Positions 17,516 through 26,001 of a stretch of DNA of 64,000 nt are shown in pieces. Within the stretch, counting starts at the first letter, position 1; every line of letters begins with the position of its first letter. The notes beneath the pieces are model-generated. The model was not told the DNA's origin. It made no database searches and saw only the letters and a list, made by a program, of their open reading frames with translations. The DNA comes from Maledivibacter halophilus (GTDB lineage Bacteria; Bacillota; Clostridia; Peptostreptococcales; Caminicellaceae): NCBI RefSeq assembly GCF_900167445.1, contig NZ_FUZT01000006.1:248001-312000 (forward strand), given 5' to 3'. The position numbers and the translations under genes were made by a program.

Positions 17516-17983
17516 TTATTTTGCACATGTTTTAACAAATTTAATGGGAACATCCATTTTTTTTGCTGTTTCTTCTATGGTAAGTCCACTATCCAAAAAG
17601 CGTTTACATACAACTTTCAAATTTTCGCCCACCTCAATGATATGCTTATCTAAATCATAGAAACGAACCACTCTTTGTCCCCACCTATGTTCATAAACAT
17701 GGTGAACGTATTCAATATATTTAAGAGCTTTTAATCTTTCAATAAAGCTGTCAAAATTATCTTCTTCAAAATACAATTCAGCATCGTTGCCACTAAAAAT
17801 TATTTCATTATCATTTTTCCCGATAAACTCTTTCCAGCTTTCTTTTGTTTGCAGAGCAACACCACCAGTTAAAGTGACATTAGCCCCAAAGTCCATAATA
17901 ACCCTTAAGCCTAAAACATCTTTATAGAATTTTTTTGATTTTTCCATATCTGTTACAACTAACATAGGATTCTTAAATTTCAT
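17516..17983 (-). CDS. VOC-family (glyoxalase/bleomycin-resistance-like) protein
   Basis: 155 aa. VOC beta-alpha-beta module from residue 5 (MLVVTDMEKSKKFYKDVLGL) through RWGQRVVRFYDLDKHIIEVGE, with the metal-site pattern His (HHVYEHRWG) and the C-terminal Glu (IEVGE). An extra ~30-residue C-terminal helix-turn-helix-like tail (GLTIEETAKKMDVPIKFVK) is unusual and looks like a small DNA-binding fold. AGGAGAG precedes ATG. Substrate unknown. Confidence 0.82.
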   Translation of the reverse strand: MKFKNPMLVVTDMEKSKKFYKDVLGLRVIMDFGANVTLTGGVALQTKESWKEFIGKNDNEIIFSGNDAELYFEEDNFDSFIERLKALKYIEYVHHVYEHRWGQRVVRFYDLDKHIIEVGENLKVVCKRFLDSGLTIEETAKKMDVPIKFVKTCAK

Positions 17984-18255
17984 AAATTCTCTCCTTTCAA
18001 ATTACTATTTATTTACCTATCTTTGCATAAATTATCCTTACTACGCACTCTCTTACAAATGTGAAATAACATAAGACTCAATATAGTTTAAAGTATACCA
18101 CATTTGTAAGTATTGCTAAAGCTAGTCCTAGATCGTTTCCTAATAAGCCTTCAAACAGCCTAAAATAAAAGCAGTAAGCTCCAACTAACTTAATATCCTC
18201 CCTACTTTCACCATCTGATATGATTATTCATTATTTCTTTTCTAAAAACGCAAAA
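17984..18255. other. intergenic stretch with a minus-strand coding scrap
   Basis: A minus-strand frame from about 18220 to 18078 could encode a hydrophobic segment (KLVGAYCFYFRLFEGLLG...), preceded by AGGGAGGA, but it has no ATG/GTG/TTG start. It reads like a truncated membrane-protein gene. Confidence 0.35.
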
Positions 18256-18288
18256 GGCAGGATTTCATAGGTATAATCAAATCCTGTC
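18256..18288 (-). terminator. intrinsic terminator of ytrH-ytrI
   Basis: GGCAGGATTT (18256-18265) pairs with AAATCCTGTC (18279-18288), with one G-U. In the minus direction the stem is followed by TTTTGCG. Confidence 0.65.
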
Positions 18289-18313
18289 TCTTATTTATAA
18301 CATGTTTATTAAT

Positions 18314-18763
18314 TTATTTGACTGATTCGGCTGATATCCAAATTTTTAATATATCAGTCAAGATTATCTTAGTAACTTTCAAACGATATTCTTTGTTTGA
18401 TACTTTAAAAATTCTATTATCAATAATATCTTCTATTATGTCAACATCAATAGTTTCTACTTCACGGCCTAATAATTTATGATATTTATTTTCAGCATAC
18501 TTTTCAATGGTGATTTTATCTATTTCATCGCCTTCGTAGGTTAATATAACATTTATATCTTTAAGAATTAGCCTTTGTCTATTTATAGATTGTTCAAGTT
18601 TTTTTAACTTTTCATCTCTTTCTTCTATTGATGCATTAAGCTTTTGAATTTCTTCATAGTATCTATCAATTCTATAGCTAACTAGGGCAATAATTATGAA
18701 AGCACCAATTATAATTCCAATTATTATTCCTGATAATATGGAAACAAAATGTTTTATATTCAT
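18314..18763 (-). CDS. ytrI: YtrI-like sporulation membrane protein
   Basis: About 149 aa: one N-terminal transmembrane helix (VSILSGIIIGIIIGAFIIIALV), a coiled coil (YYEEIQKLNASIEERDEKLK...) and a globular C-terminal domain. The layout and its position directly after ytrH match the sigma-E-dependent ytrHI pair of Bacillus, needed for efficient sporulation. ATG 18763 follows the ytrH stop by 5 bases with AAAAGG as site; ATG 18781 inside ytrH is the alternative. Assignment rests on context more than on sequence motifs. Confidence 0.65.
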   Translation of the reverse strand: MNIKHFVSILSGIIIGIIIGAFIIIALVSYRIDRYYEEIQKLNASIEERDEKLKKLEQSINRQRLILKDINVILTYEGDEIDKITIEKYAENKYHKLLGREVETIDVDIIEDIIDNRIFKVSNKEYRLKVTKIILTDILKIWISAESVK

Positions 18764-18768
18764 TAAGT

Positions 18769-19104
18769 TTACCTTTTCCATAGCTTTTCACTCATGTATA
18801 GCAATTTAATAACTAAATATCCAAGATTTGCTCCAATAAGGGCAGCGGCAATATATGATACTTGTTTTACTACAGATCTTATTTCTCCTTTGAATATTCC
18901 CTGTTCAATTATTTCAAAAGATGAAAAGGTTCCTCCAAGGCTAACAGCAACTGCCCAAATTTTAATTGAGCTAGATATATCAATCATGGTTTTAAGTGGA
19001 GGATGATTATTGATTAAAGCTCCGATTCCTGCGAAAAATCCAGCACCAATTATTACACCTAATGCAATTAAAAATGTATATACAAGATTATTAATAAAAA
19101 ACAT
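18769..19104 (-). CDS. ytrH: YtrH-family sporulation membrane protein
   Basis: 111 aa with three hydrophobic segments and the YtrH pattern: FLIALGVIIGAGFFAGIGAL, IKIWAVAVSLGGTFSSFEII and IGANLGYLVIKLLY. The family is restricted to endospore formers. ATG 19104 follows AAGGTGG by 8 bases; GTG 19116 is part of that site. It overlaps or abuts ytrI, giving a two-gene unit. Confidence 0.85.
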   Translation of the reverse strand: MFFINNLVYTFLIALGVIIGAGFFAGIGALINNHPPLKTMIDISSSIKIWAVAVSLGGTFSSFEIIEQGIFKGEIRSVVKQVSYIAAALIGANLGYLVIKLLYMSEKLWKR

Positions 19105-19281
19105 ATTTATAACCACCTTTATGCTTTTTATTAAAAATATGTAAGTGAAGCATATAAAATTCTTTTAAAATACATATAAATTAAATAATGTTATTATGTA
19201 AACTGTATCTACTTGGAGCAGTACCAGCAAATGTGTGACCAGGTGCAAAGTGAAATTGTAGTTTTGAAATTTTTCAATATA

Positions 19282-19302
19282 AGCTTTACTGTGTAAAGCC
19301 TA
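19282..19302. repeat. short inverted repeat beside the recombinase gene
   Basis: AGCTTTAC and GTAAAGCC flank a 3-base centre, 18 bases past the recombinase stop. It could be a weak terminator or a protein site. Just beyond it, 19200-19260 is a relatively GC-rich scrap that reads as coding on both strands. Confidence 0.3.
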
Positions 19303-19319
19303 TATCATTAATTAGATAA

Positions 19320-20453
19320 TTAGTCATAATTTATAGCAGCAGCAATTTCCTTCTTGAACTTTTCATCCTCTTTTAAATATCTTTCAGTAGTATTAGGTGA
19401 ACTATGATCCAGATTTTTTTGAACCTTATATATATTGCCAGTAATGTCAATGGCTTTTGTTGCAAAGGTAGCTCTTAGCTTATGGGGAGAAAGCTTTGGA
19501 TTTTTTGATACTTTAACTGCATATTTCTTTACAATTCTTCTTATTTGTCTAATGCTGAGCCTTCTATTTTCTCTGGTGCTAATGAATAAAGCATCAATGT
19601 CCTCTGAAGCTATATTTTCCTTTGGCCTTTCTAGATATATATAGTTTTGTACGTTCTTTTTAGTATATTTAGAAAAATACATATTTCTTTTCTTATTTCT
19701 CTTTCTATATATTTCAAAATAATCCCTTTCAAAATGCAAAGAAGATAGATTGATATGGTAAAGCTCATGAATTCTTAGACCATGATATACAAACATACTT
19801 AGTATTGCTAAATCTCTGTATTTGGTTTTCTCGTGGGTTTCCATTTCTTTTTTGCTAAGCTCTATTTTCTCATTATAAACCTTTGTTTCTCCATGCTTGA
19901 CCAGTTCAAGCATGGCTTTGACCTCATCATCGGTTAAAACAATAACCGGCGGCAAATCCGGGGTAATTACTTTTCTTAGCTTTTCCGTTTCGTTTCTTTT
20001 AATATAATTATTCTTATATAACCAGGTGAAAAAACCTCTAATACAGGAGCTTTTAAAAAATATGGTTCTTATACTATTACTATATAGCACTTTTTCACCT
20101 TTATTATTTATTTCTGTATAGCTGCCGCAGGAATCAAGATAATGCTGAATATCATAGGCTTCAATACTATTTAAATCATATTTATCGATATCTTGTATAT
20201 CGGGTTTGTTGATAATTCTTTCATTAATAAGCCATTCTAAAATTCTAATGATTTCCCTTATATATTTTAATGCTGTATTTATATTTACACTTCTGGCAGT
20301 TTCATTAATATAAAGATAGTTCATATATCTTATTAAAATAGGTGGAGAAATAGATTTTAGATTTTCTAATTTTTCCCGTAGAATTTCTCTTTCTATTAAA
20401 ATATTATTGGGAATATCACTTCGGTTCTTATCAGACACTATAATTTTCGACAT
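19320..20453 (-). CDS. tyrosine recombinase/integrase, catalytically complete
   Basis: 377 aa. N-terminal core-binding helices (about residues 20-170) and a C-terminal catalytic domain with the full set: Arg in YHGLRIHELY, Lys in the RNKKRNMYF hairpin region, HxxR in SPHKLRATFATKAI, His in LDHSSPNTTERY and the nucleophile Tyr in TERYLKED. ATG 20453 follows AGGGAGAA; a longer frame to 20501 lacks a site. No cargo, excisionase or att duplication was recognised nearby, so it is either a solitary recombinase or the relic of an integrated element. Its upstream region has the GTCGAAAAAAATTG-type A/T tract but no clear operator. Confidence 0.9.
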   Translation of the reverse strand: MSKIIVSDKNRSDIPNNILIEREILREKLENLKSISPPILIRYMNYLYINETARSVNINTALKYIREIIRILEWLINERIINKPDIQDIDKYDLNSIEAYDIQHYLDSCGSYTEINNKGEKVLYSNSIRTIFFKSSCIRGFFTWLYKNNYIKRNETEKLRKVITPDLPPVIVLTDDEVKAMLELVKHGETKVYNEKIELSKKEMETHEKTKYRDLAILSMFVYHGLRIHELYHINLSSLHFERDYFEIYRKRNKKRNMYFSKYTKKNVQNYIYLERPKENIASEDIDALFISTRENRRLSIRQIRRIVKKYAVKVSKNPKLSPHKLRATFATKAIDITGNIYKVQKNLDHSSPNTTERYLKEDEKFKKEIAAAINYD

Positions 20454-20639
20454 AATATTTTCTCCCTTCAAAAACGACTTTATATTTTGAGTTTTAAGCA
20501 ATTTTTTTCGACATCATAATACATTTGGTACGCTTTAAATAAAAACCTCTAAAAATTTAAGCTGTGGCCTTTATCGACAAAAACCTATAAATTTGAAATT
20601 TTATAATAGCATTTTTCTACAAAATTTATTAAATAATTA

Positions 20640-20668
20640 TTGAGTGTCGAATTTCTTTATTTTTTAAT
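20640..20668 (+). promoter_or_regulatory. candidate promoter of an orphan plus-strand RNA
   Basis: TTGAGT (20640-20645), 17 bases, TTTAAT (20663-20668). Predicted start near 20675. No gene follows on this strand before the terminator at 20847. A second candidate -10 (TATAAT, 20776-20781) lies inside the transcript. Confidence 0.45.
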
Positions 20669-20674
20669 ATATAG

Positions 20675-20892
20675 AGGCACAAAAGTCTGTTAACTATTTA
20701 TCAAAGTTTTTATTTTTTATTCTTACTTCTTTGAAATATCTAAATGAGTATTAAGTTAACAGCTAAAAATATATGTATAATATGTAGATATATCAAAGGT
20801 TATAGAGGTTTTCTCTCCTCTATCCCCTATATATTATAATAACATAAACCTAGTCCTACAATCTACATTTACGGACTAGGTTCTTTTTTTTT
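20675..20892 (+). ncRNA. candidate structured small RNA with intrinsic terminator
   Basis: A plus-strand terminator with no gene upstream implies a non-coding transcript of up to about 218 bases. Nested pairings: CTGTTAACT (20688-20696) with AGTTAACAG (20754-20762); ATTTATCAAAG with CTTTGAAATATCTAAAT inside it; and ATAGAGG (20802-20808) with CCTCTAT (20817-20823). The block TATAGAGG occurs twice (20670 and 20801), so the CCTCTAT strand could switch partner. A rod with a side hairpin recalls 6S RNA, but no diagnostic sequence was seen. Confidence 0.5.
20847..20892 (+). terminator. strong intrinsic terminator with no plus-strand gene upstream
   Basis: AACCTAGTCC (20847-20856) pairs perfectly with GGACTAGGTT (20873-20882) and is followed by a long T-run, on the plus strand only. 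Confidence 0.85.
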
Positions 20893-20918
20893 ATATATTT
20901 TCCTTTAAAAATTTTTTT

Positions 20919-20952
20919 CCAATTTAATATATAAAATTATATTAAATTGGAA
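20919..20952 (-). terminator. palindrome after the deformylase gene
   Basis: A perfect inverted repeat (arms of about 14 bases, TCCAATTTAATATA and complement) just past the deformylase stop. Likely its terminator. Confidence 0.55.
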
Positions 20953-20964
20953 GTGTTAAAATTA

Positions 20965-21414
20965 TTACTTCAAAAACTCTTTAACCTTATCAATAAATAG
21001 TATTCCATTTAAATGATCTATTTCATGGCATAAGCATTTTGCAAACTCTCCTTCTCCAGCAATGATTATTTCTTTTCCCTGTTTATTTAACGCTTTAACC
21101 TTAACTTTTGCAGGTCTTTCTAGTTTACCCCATTTTCCTGGTATACTTAAACATCCTTCTGTTACTTCTTGTGTTTCTTTGGCTTCAATTATTTCAGGAT
21201 TAATCAAATTAATGAGACCTTTTCCCATATCTATTACAACTAACCTTTTAAGTATTCCTATCTGGGGTGCAGCTAAACCTGCTCCATTATTTTTATACAT
21301 AGTTTCTGCCATATCTTTAAGAAGAACCAAAACTCTATCATCAATTTTTTCAACCATTCTACTATTTTTTCTTAATATTTCATCACCTAAAGTTCTTATA
21401 TTTCTTATTGCCAT
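20965..21414 (-). CDS. def: peptide deformylase
   Basis: 149-aa metalloenzyme that removes the formyl group from nascent N-terminal methionine. All three motifs are intact: [10 protein letters not shown] (motif I), EGCLSIPG with the metal Cys (motif II) and CHEIDHLNG with both metal His and the catalytic Glu (motif III). Length is typical of type I enzymes. AAAGGAGG precedes ATG. It follows the APH-like kinase gene by 23 bases on the same strand and sits away from fmt/priA, so it may be an additional copy. Confidence 0.95.
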   Translation of the reverse strand: MAIRNIRTLGDEILRKNSRMVEKIDDRVLVLLKDMAETMYKNNGAGLAAPQIGILKRLVVIDMGKGLINLINPEIIEAKETQEVTEGCLSIPGKWGKLERPAKVKVKALNKQGKEIIIAGEGEFAKCLCHEIDHLNGILFIDKVKEFLK

Positions 21415-21437
21415 TTTTTAACCTCCTTTGATTTTCA

Positions 21438-22238
21438 TTAACTAATATTTTCAACTCTTCTCTCAACATAATCTAATAAAATGTCTTTTTCAAGATTTGA
21501 TATGTCTTCACTAAGTCGTGCAGCTGCAATTGGTAATTCCCATTGCTCAATATCCTGGATTTTAATATTGGATAATTTCATATAATGCTTAATATATTCG
21601 AGATAAAATTTGTTTCTCAATAAATTTATTATTTTTTTTTCTATATAAGACTTCTCTTCGTGTATAACTGCAAATTTAAGAATGACTGACGTTCTTGCAA
21701 CATCAGATATTGGGTGACCTTTTGCTCCGGTCATCCAATCAATTACTAGCATTTTCCCATCAGATATCATTATATTATCAGGATGAAAATCACAATGACA
21801 AAGAATCTCATCATCCGGCAGTGTTTCTATATATTTAAACAAGCTATTCTTCAAGTTTATATCAAGAATATTTGATGTCTTAATATTTCTCATCAATTTA
21901 ACTTTGAATCTTGGAATTTCAAATGAAATTTTACTTTGAAATTTTCTATGTATTTTAGCAAATCTTCTTGCTTCATTTAGTATTTTCCATGGCTTGGATG
22001 ATATTAACTTAGTAAGTGTTTGACCATTAATTTGTTCGTAAATAATGCCCAATCTATTATTATATTCAATCAAATCAAAAACATCAGGAACAGGCATTTT
22101 TTGTTTAGCAAGATCCCTATTGATTTCAAATTCCCTTTTAACATCATCCATTTTTGTTCCATGATTAAACAGTTTTAAAATTCTATTTTCATCCCATTGA
22201 AATATTTCAGCTGTTCTACCTTGACCTATTTTTTTCAT
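21438..22238 (-). CDS. aminoglycoside-phosphotransferase-fold kinase
   Basis: 266 aa. APH fold: N-lobe GQGRTAEIFQWDENRILKLF (nucleotide loop and Lys), Brenner-type catalytic HCDFHPDNIM and the metal-binding Asp in MLVIDWMTGAKG. Members phosphorylate drugs, choline, homoserine, sugars and others; the substrate cannot be inferred. GGAGG precedes ATG. Co-directional with def, 23 bases downstream. Confidence 0.85.
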   Translation of the reverse strand: MKKIGQGRTAEIFQWDENRILKLFNHGTKMDDVKREFEINRDLAKQKMPVPDVFDLIEYNNRLGIIYEQINGQTLTKLISSKPWKILNEARRFAKIHRKFQSKISFEIPRFKVKLMRNIKTSNILDINLKNSLFKYIETLPDDEILCHCDFHPDNIMISDGKMLVIDWMTGAKGHPISDVARTSVILKFAVIHEEKSYIEKKIINLLRNKFYLEYIKHYMKLSNIKIQDIEQWELPIAAARLSEDISNLEKDILLDYVERRVENIS

Positions 22239-22287
22239 TTTTACTTATTTACCTCCAATATTTATATCAGAGTCATCTACTACTTGG

Positions 22288-22500
22288 TTACATTATACTT
22301 TTAATATTATTCCACCCAAAAGATACAATATCAATCCCTTTAATATTCTTAATTTCAATTTGATTTCCACCTAATTTTTCATAAAATCTTTTATATGGAT
22401 TATCCTTTAACACCCATATTTTCATAGAGTTTAAGCTTGAATTTTTAAGTTCTTTTACCGTTTCTTTAAATAAGAATCTTTCTAAATAAATATTATATAA
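22288..22500 (-). pseudogene. remnant of a GNAT acetyltransferase (C-terminal part only)
   Basis: An open frame of about 70 codons without a start codon, preceded by a stop. It reads as the C-terminal GNAT motif: LNSMKIWVLKDNPYKRFYEK followed by LGGNQIEI and FGWNN. Motif A is missing. Upstream sequence (22500-22560) has further GNAT-like scraps broken by stops. A decayed gene. Confidence 0.65.
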
Positions 22501-22775
22501 TCATCTATTTTTTACATAAGTATCATCTCTTATAATTAGTAAACACTTATATTTACATAAATATCCTTATTACCATACTATTTCTTGTAAATACTAAATC
22601 TTTTATAATATGAAAATAATATTTATAAATCATATGGTGCTATGGTTTAATATTATGATATTTTACTTTAAGCCATGCCCCCATAATTATTTGATAAAAG
22701 ATTTAGTAGAATTAAATATTTTAGCGTGGTTTTTGGAGGATATGTTGGCGAGATTTATATGGAAGTATTTGTAAT
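22501..22775. other. gene-free stretch
   Basis: AT-rich. A plus-strand frame near 22695-22800 (FSVVFGGYVGEIYMEVF) lacks a start and runs into the opposite-strand gene, so it is probably chance or a scrap. No regulatory element recognised. Confidence 0.35.
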
Positions 22776-23507
22776 TTATTCATCTTCTATTAAAACTGAA
22801 AAATCTTTAATAACTCCATTAAAATAAGTTATTTTAAAGTGCCTTGAAAGTGTCCAATCTTCATCGAATTTTTGTCTAACAATCCATATATGAATTGGTT
22901 TTTTTCTAGTAAGGTTGCCAAATGTAATTACTTTATCATTATTAGTAATATCATATCCAAGCTTTTTTGTATGTTCTAAGGATACATTTTCAACTTTACT
23001 ATTATTTTCAAAATTTTTTAAAAAGCTTATAGGTGTTGTTATTAGAATTGAAATGGTTAATATGCTTGAAATAATTAGTCTTCCTTTATATCTATTATTT
23101 ACCAATGAAACTCCTAAAAAGGAACCTATAAGTCCTGATGAAAATATCCTATTTAAACTTGATAACATATAAGGGGCAATACCATTTAAAATAAAATAGC
23201 AGCTTATTATTACAATTGGAAAAATAATATAATTGTATTTATTCGTTTTCCATATACTAAAAAATAGAGTGCATAAAGCAAGACATATATAGATACCGCT
23301 TATTACAATTATGGAATCCCTAAGTGTATCTGTTTTCATATAACCATAATATCCGCAAATTATAAGGAAGGGAATATAAACTCCTATAAATTCTATTATC
23401 TTATAAATTTTCGTTCCTTTTTTCATTTTTTCTTTCTTCTCAAGGACTATTAAAAGTATTGTAGTTACAAAGATAATTGCAATAGCTATTATTACTGGTG
23501 CCCACAT
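22776..23507 (-). CDS. hypothetical polytopic membrane protein
   Basis: 243 aa with about five hydrophobic segments in the first 170 residues, followed by an ~75-residue polar domain (VENVSLEHTKKLGYDITNND.., RKKPIHIWIVRQKFDEDWTL). No family recognised. GGAGACAATAGT precedes ATG. It stands alone, facing away from the Tm-1-like operon terminator. Confidence 0.6.
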   Translation of the reverse strand: MWAPVIIAIAIIFVTTILLIVLEKKEKMKKGTKIYKIIEFIGVYIPFLIICGYYGYMKTDTLRDSIIVISGIYICLALCTLFFSIWKTNKYNYIIFPIVIISCYFILNGIAPYMLSSLNRIFSSGLIGSFLGVSLVNNRYKGRLIISSILTISILITTPISFLKNFENNSKVENVSLEHTKKLGYDITNNDKVITFGNLTRKKPIHIWIVRQKFDEDWTLSRHFKITYFNGVIKDFSVLIEDE

Positions 23508-23691
23508 ACTATTGTCTCCTTTATTTTTTGAATGTCTTCTTTCTTATATGCTGGTAATTTCACTTTGTTTACATAATACATAAATAAATTATTCATTTTC
23601 TCCATTATATTCACTACATTTCATATTATATCACAATATGGTATGATTTTACTTAGAGATTTTATACGTGCTTTTCTAAACAAAAAAAATA

Positions 23692-23737
23692 GCGTATAAA
23701 TTGTTATTCCATTCTTCAAAGAATAAGATTTATACGC
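23692..23737 (-). terminator. intrinsic terminator of the Tm-1-like operon
   Basis: GCGTATAAAT (23692-23701) pairs with ATTTATACGC (23728-23737), with an inner TTATTC/GAATAA stem. In the minus direction it is followed by a T-run. Confidence 0.85.
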
Positions 23738-23779
23738 CATATACAATCTGATGTATATTACCTAAAATAATGGGAAATT

Positions 23780-24613
23780 CTATTTTTCAAAACTTATATT
23801 TTTAAAGTTTACAACTTGATCTCTAATGGCTATTTCAGTAGGAATTCTTTCAATACTCGAAGCTCCAAAGAAACCTACAATTCCATTTGTTCTTTCTATG
23901 ACGTATTGGGCATCTTCTGGTTCTGCCACTGGCCCTCCATGACAAATTACAAGGACATCAGGATTTACTGATTTCCCAGCATCGTGAATAGCCTGGATCC
24001 TTTTAACAGAATCATCCAATGTTAACGCCGTTTCTGCTCCAATAGTTCCCTTTGTTGTAAGACCCATATGGGCCACTAATACATCAGCTCCTGCTTTAGC
24101 CATTTTTATTGCATCTTCCTCATTAAAAACATAAGGGGTTGTTACTAATCCCAATTTATGGGCCTTTTTGATCATATCTACTTCTAGATCGTATCCCATT
24201 CCTGTTTCTTCAAGATTAGCTCTAAATTTTCCATCTATAAGTCCTACAGTTGGAAAATTTTGAACTCCGGAAAAACCTAGATCCTTTATTTGTTTTAGGA
24301 AAACATCCATATTTCTAAAGGGGTCTGTTCCGCATACTCCAGCAAGAACAGGAGTATCCTTTACGATTGTAAGCACTTCACTGGCCATTTCAACTACAAT
24401 TTTATTTGCATCTCCATAGGGTAATAATCCTGCTAATGATCCTCTTCCTGCCATTCTATATCTACCAGAATTGTATATAATAATTAAATCAACACCACCT
24501 GCTTCAGCGGATTTTGCAGATATACCTGTTCCTGCACCTGCTCCTATTATTGGTTTTTCCATTTCAATTTGTTTTTTAAGTCTTTCTAATACTCTTTTTC
24601 TTGTAATCGTCAT
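23780..24613 (-). CDS. PEP-hydrolase-family TIM-barrel protein (Tm-1 C-terminal-domain homologue)
   Basis: 277 aa, PF09370-type TIM barrel, single domain. Landmarks: [68 protein letters not shown] with His182, [12 protein letters not shown] with His225, and [12 protein letters not shown]. The family is annotated as phosphoenolpyruvate hydrolase, a label with thin experimental backing, and is homologous to the C-terminal half of the tomato Tm-1 antiviral protein. It lies 71 bases after the UPF0261 gene, in the same order as the two halves of Tm-1. Predicted sigma-54 control from the promoter at 25958. Terminator follows. Confidence 0.88.
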   Translation of the reverse strand: MTITRKRVLERLKKQIEMEKPIIGAGAGTGISAKSAEAGGVDLIIIYNSGRYRMAGRGSLAGLLPYGDANKIVVEMASEVLTIVKDTPVLAGVCGTDPFRNMDVFLKQIKDLGFSGVQNFPTVGLIDGKFRANLEETGMGYDLEVDMIKKAHKLGLVTTPYVFNEEDAIKMAKAGADVLVAHMGLTTKGTIGAETALTLDDSVKRIQAIHDAGKSVNPDVLVICHGGPVAEPEDAQYVIERTNGIVGFFGASSIERIPTEIAIRDQVVNFKNISFEK

Positions 24614-24684
24614 TGAGAATTCCTCCTTTTAGTTACTTTAATGATGAAATTGGATGGAGTTAAATTTTCATTTTTTATAAGAAT

Positions 24685-25902
24685 TTAACTTTCTTGTATC
24701 ATTTCAATAAGCTTTTTAGCCATAGCTAAAGCAAATTCTTCATTGTTGATATCCATATCCATTTCAATCAATTCAACTTTTTCTCTATTAATATTTTCTC
24801 TTAATTTATTAAATAGTGCCTTATCTTCCTTAGGACCATAAAAGGGTTGTCCTTCTACATCAATAAGGGATACTCCCTTTAATGGAAGAAAAAGCGCAGT
24901 ATTTCCCTTTGAAAGATTTAATTTTTCAGCAATAATTTCACCTAATTTTTCATTTTCATCGATGGTTGTACGCATTAATGTTACACTGGCGTTATGCTTA
25001 TAAATATTTCTTGACTTAAATTTTTCAGGCAAAGTCTCAATAGGTCCAAAATTAACCATATCTAAGGCCCCAGTAGATACAACCTGCGGGATACCTTTCT
25101 TTCCTGCAGCTTCTAATCTATTTGGCCCAGCAGATAACACACCACCCACTAATTCATCACACCATTCAGTGGTGGTAATATCTAATACACCTTTAATGAA
25201 GCCTCCTTCAATTAGATCTTCCATTGCTTTGCCTCCGGTTCCAGTTGCATGGAAAACTAATACTTCATAGCCTTTTGATTCAAGGTACTCTCGTGCTTTA
25301 GTTACACAAGGTGTAGTAACACCAAACATGGTGGCACCTATAAGGGGTTTTTCCTCTTTCATTTTTGGTAGAACTGTTTTTGCCATACCAGATATAGCAT
25401 ATGCAGCATTTGCTAATATTTTTGATGAAAAACTATTTATTCCCGATATATCTACTACAGAATACATCATAGTTATATCCTTTGTTCCTACATAGGGCGT
25501 TGTATCACCAGAAGCCAATGTTGAAACCATTAATTTAGGAACTCCTACTGGTAAAACTCTCATTGCATAGGTGGCTATGGTAGTTCCTGCTGATCCTCCC
25601 AAACTGATAATTCCACCAACTATGCCTTCTTTATATAAATTTAGTACAATTTCAGCAGCACCCTTCATCATGACATCCATCGCTTTTCCTCTGTCATTTT
25701 GTGCTATTAGTTCTGATATTGATATTCCACCAGCCTTGGCAACTTCTTCATTAGAAATATCAGCTTTACAAAGAGCTTGGCCCTTTACTCCTGTATTAAT
25801 GACAATAGTGTCTATACCTTGAGATTCAATAATTTCTCTAATGAATTTAAATTCTTTTCCCTTTGTATCAAGGGTTCCCAGGATTATTACTTTTTTATCC
25901 AT
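24685..25902 (-). CDS. Tm-1-like ATP-binding domain protein (UPF0261)
   Basis: 405 aa, matching the UPF0261/Tm-1-like ATP-binding family: VIILGTLDTKGKEFKFIRE at the N-terminus, ISLGGSAGTTIATYAMRVLP, KLMVSTLASGDTTPYVGTKD, MFGVTTPCVTKAREYLESKG and TTTEWCDELVGGVLSAGPNR. In plants and fungi it is fused to the TIM-barrel domain encoded here by the next gene. Cellular function is unknown. ATG 25902 follows AAAGGGG. First gene of a two-gene operon read from a sigma-54 promoter about 50 bases upstream. Confidence 0.9.
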   Translation of the reverse strand: MDKKVIILGTLDTKGKEFKFIREIIESQGIDTIVINTGVKGQALCKADISNEEVAKAGGISISELIAQNDRGKAMDVMMKGAAEIVLNLYKEGIVGGIISLGGSAGTTIATYAMRVLPVGVPKLMVSTLASGDTTPYVGTKDITMMYSVVDISGINSFSSKILANAAYAISGMAKTVLPKMKEEKPLIGATMFGVTTPCVTKAREYLESKGYEVLVFHATGTGGKAMEDLIEGGFIKGVLDITTTEWCDELVGGVLSAGPNRLEAAGKKGIPQVVSTGALDMVNFGPIETLPEKFKSRNIYKHNASVTLMRTTIDENEKLGEIIAEKLNLSKGNTALFLPLKGVSLIDVEGQPFYGPKEDKALFNKLRENINREKVELIEMDMDINNEEFALAMAKKLIEMIQES

Positions 25903-25957
25903 GATTTACACCCCTTTCTTCAAAATTAATATAATTTAAATATCATAATAATATTGT

Positions 25958-25973
25958 TGCAATAACTATGCCA
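25958..25973 (-). promoter_or_regulatory. sigma-54 (-24/-12) promoter
   Basis: On the minus strand TGGCATAGTTATTGCA: the -24 GG and -12 GC are separated by exactly 10 bases, matching the consensus TGGCACG-N4-TTGCA closely. Start of transcription would be near 25948, 46 bases before the UPF0261 ATG. Confidence 0.82.
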
Positions 25974-26001
25974 ATCGTTTCAATGTGATTTTAATAGATT
26001 T

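Noticed and set aside
19200..19265. A coding-like GC-richer scrap between ytrH and the recombinase
   Set aside because: Open short frames exist on both strands with no start; cannot decide which, if any, is real.
22695..22800. A plus-strand frame with FSVVFGGYVGEIYMEVF
   Set aside because: No start codon; it overlaps the 3' end of a well-supported minus-strand gene.
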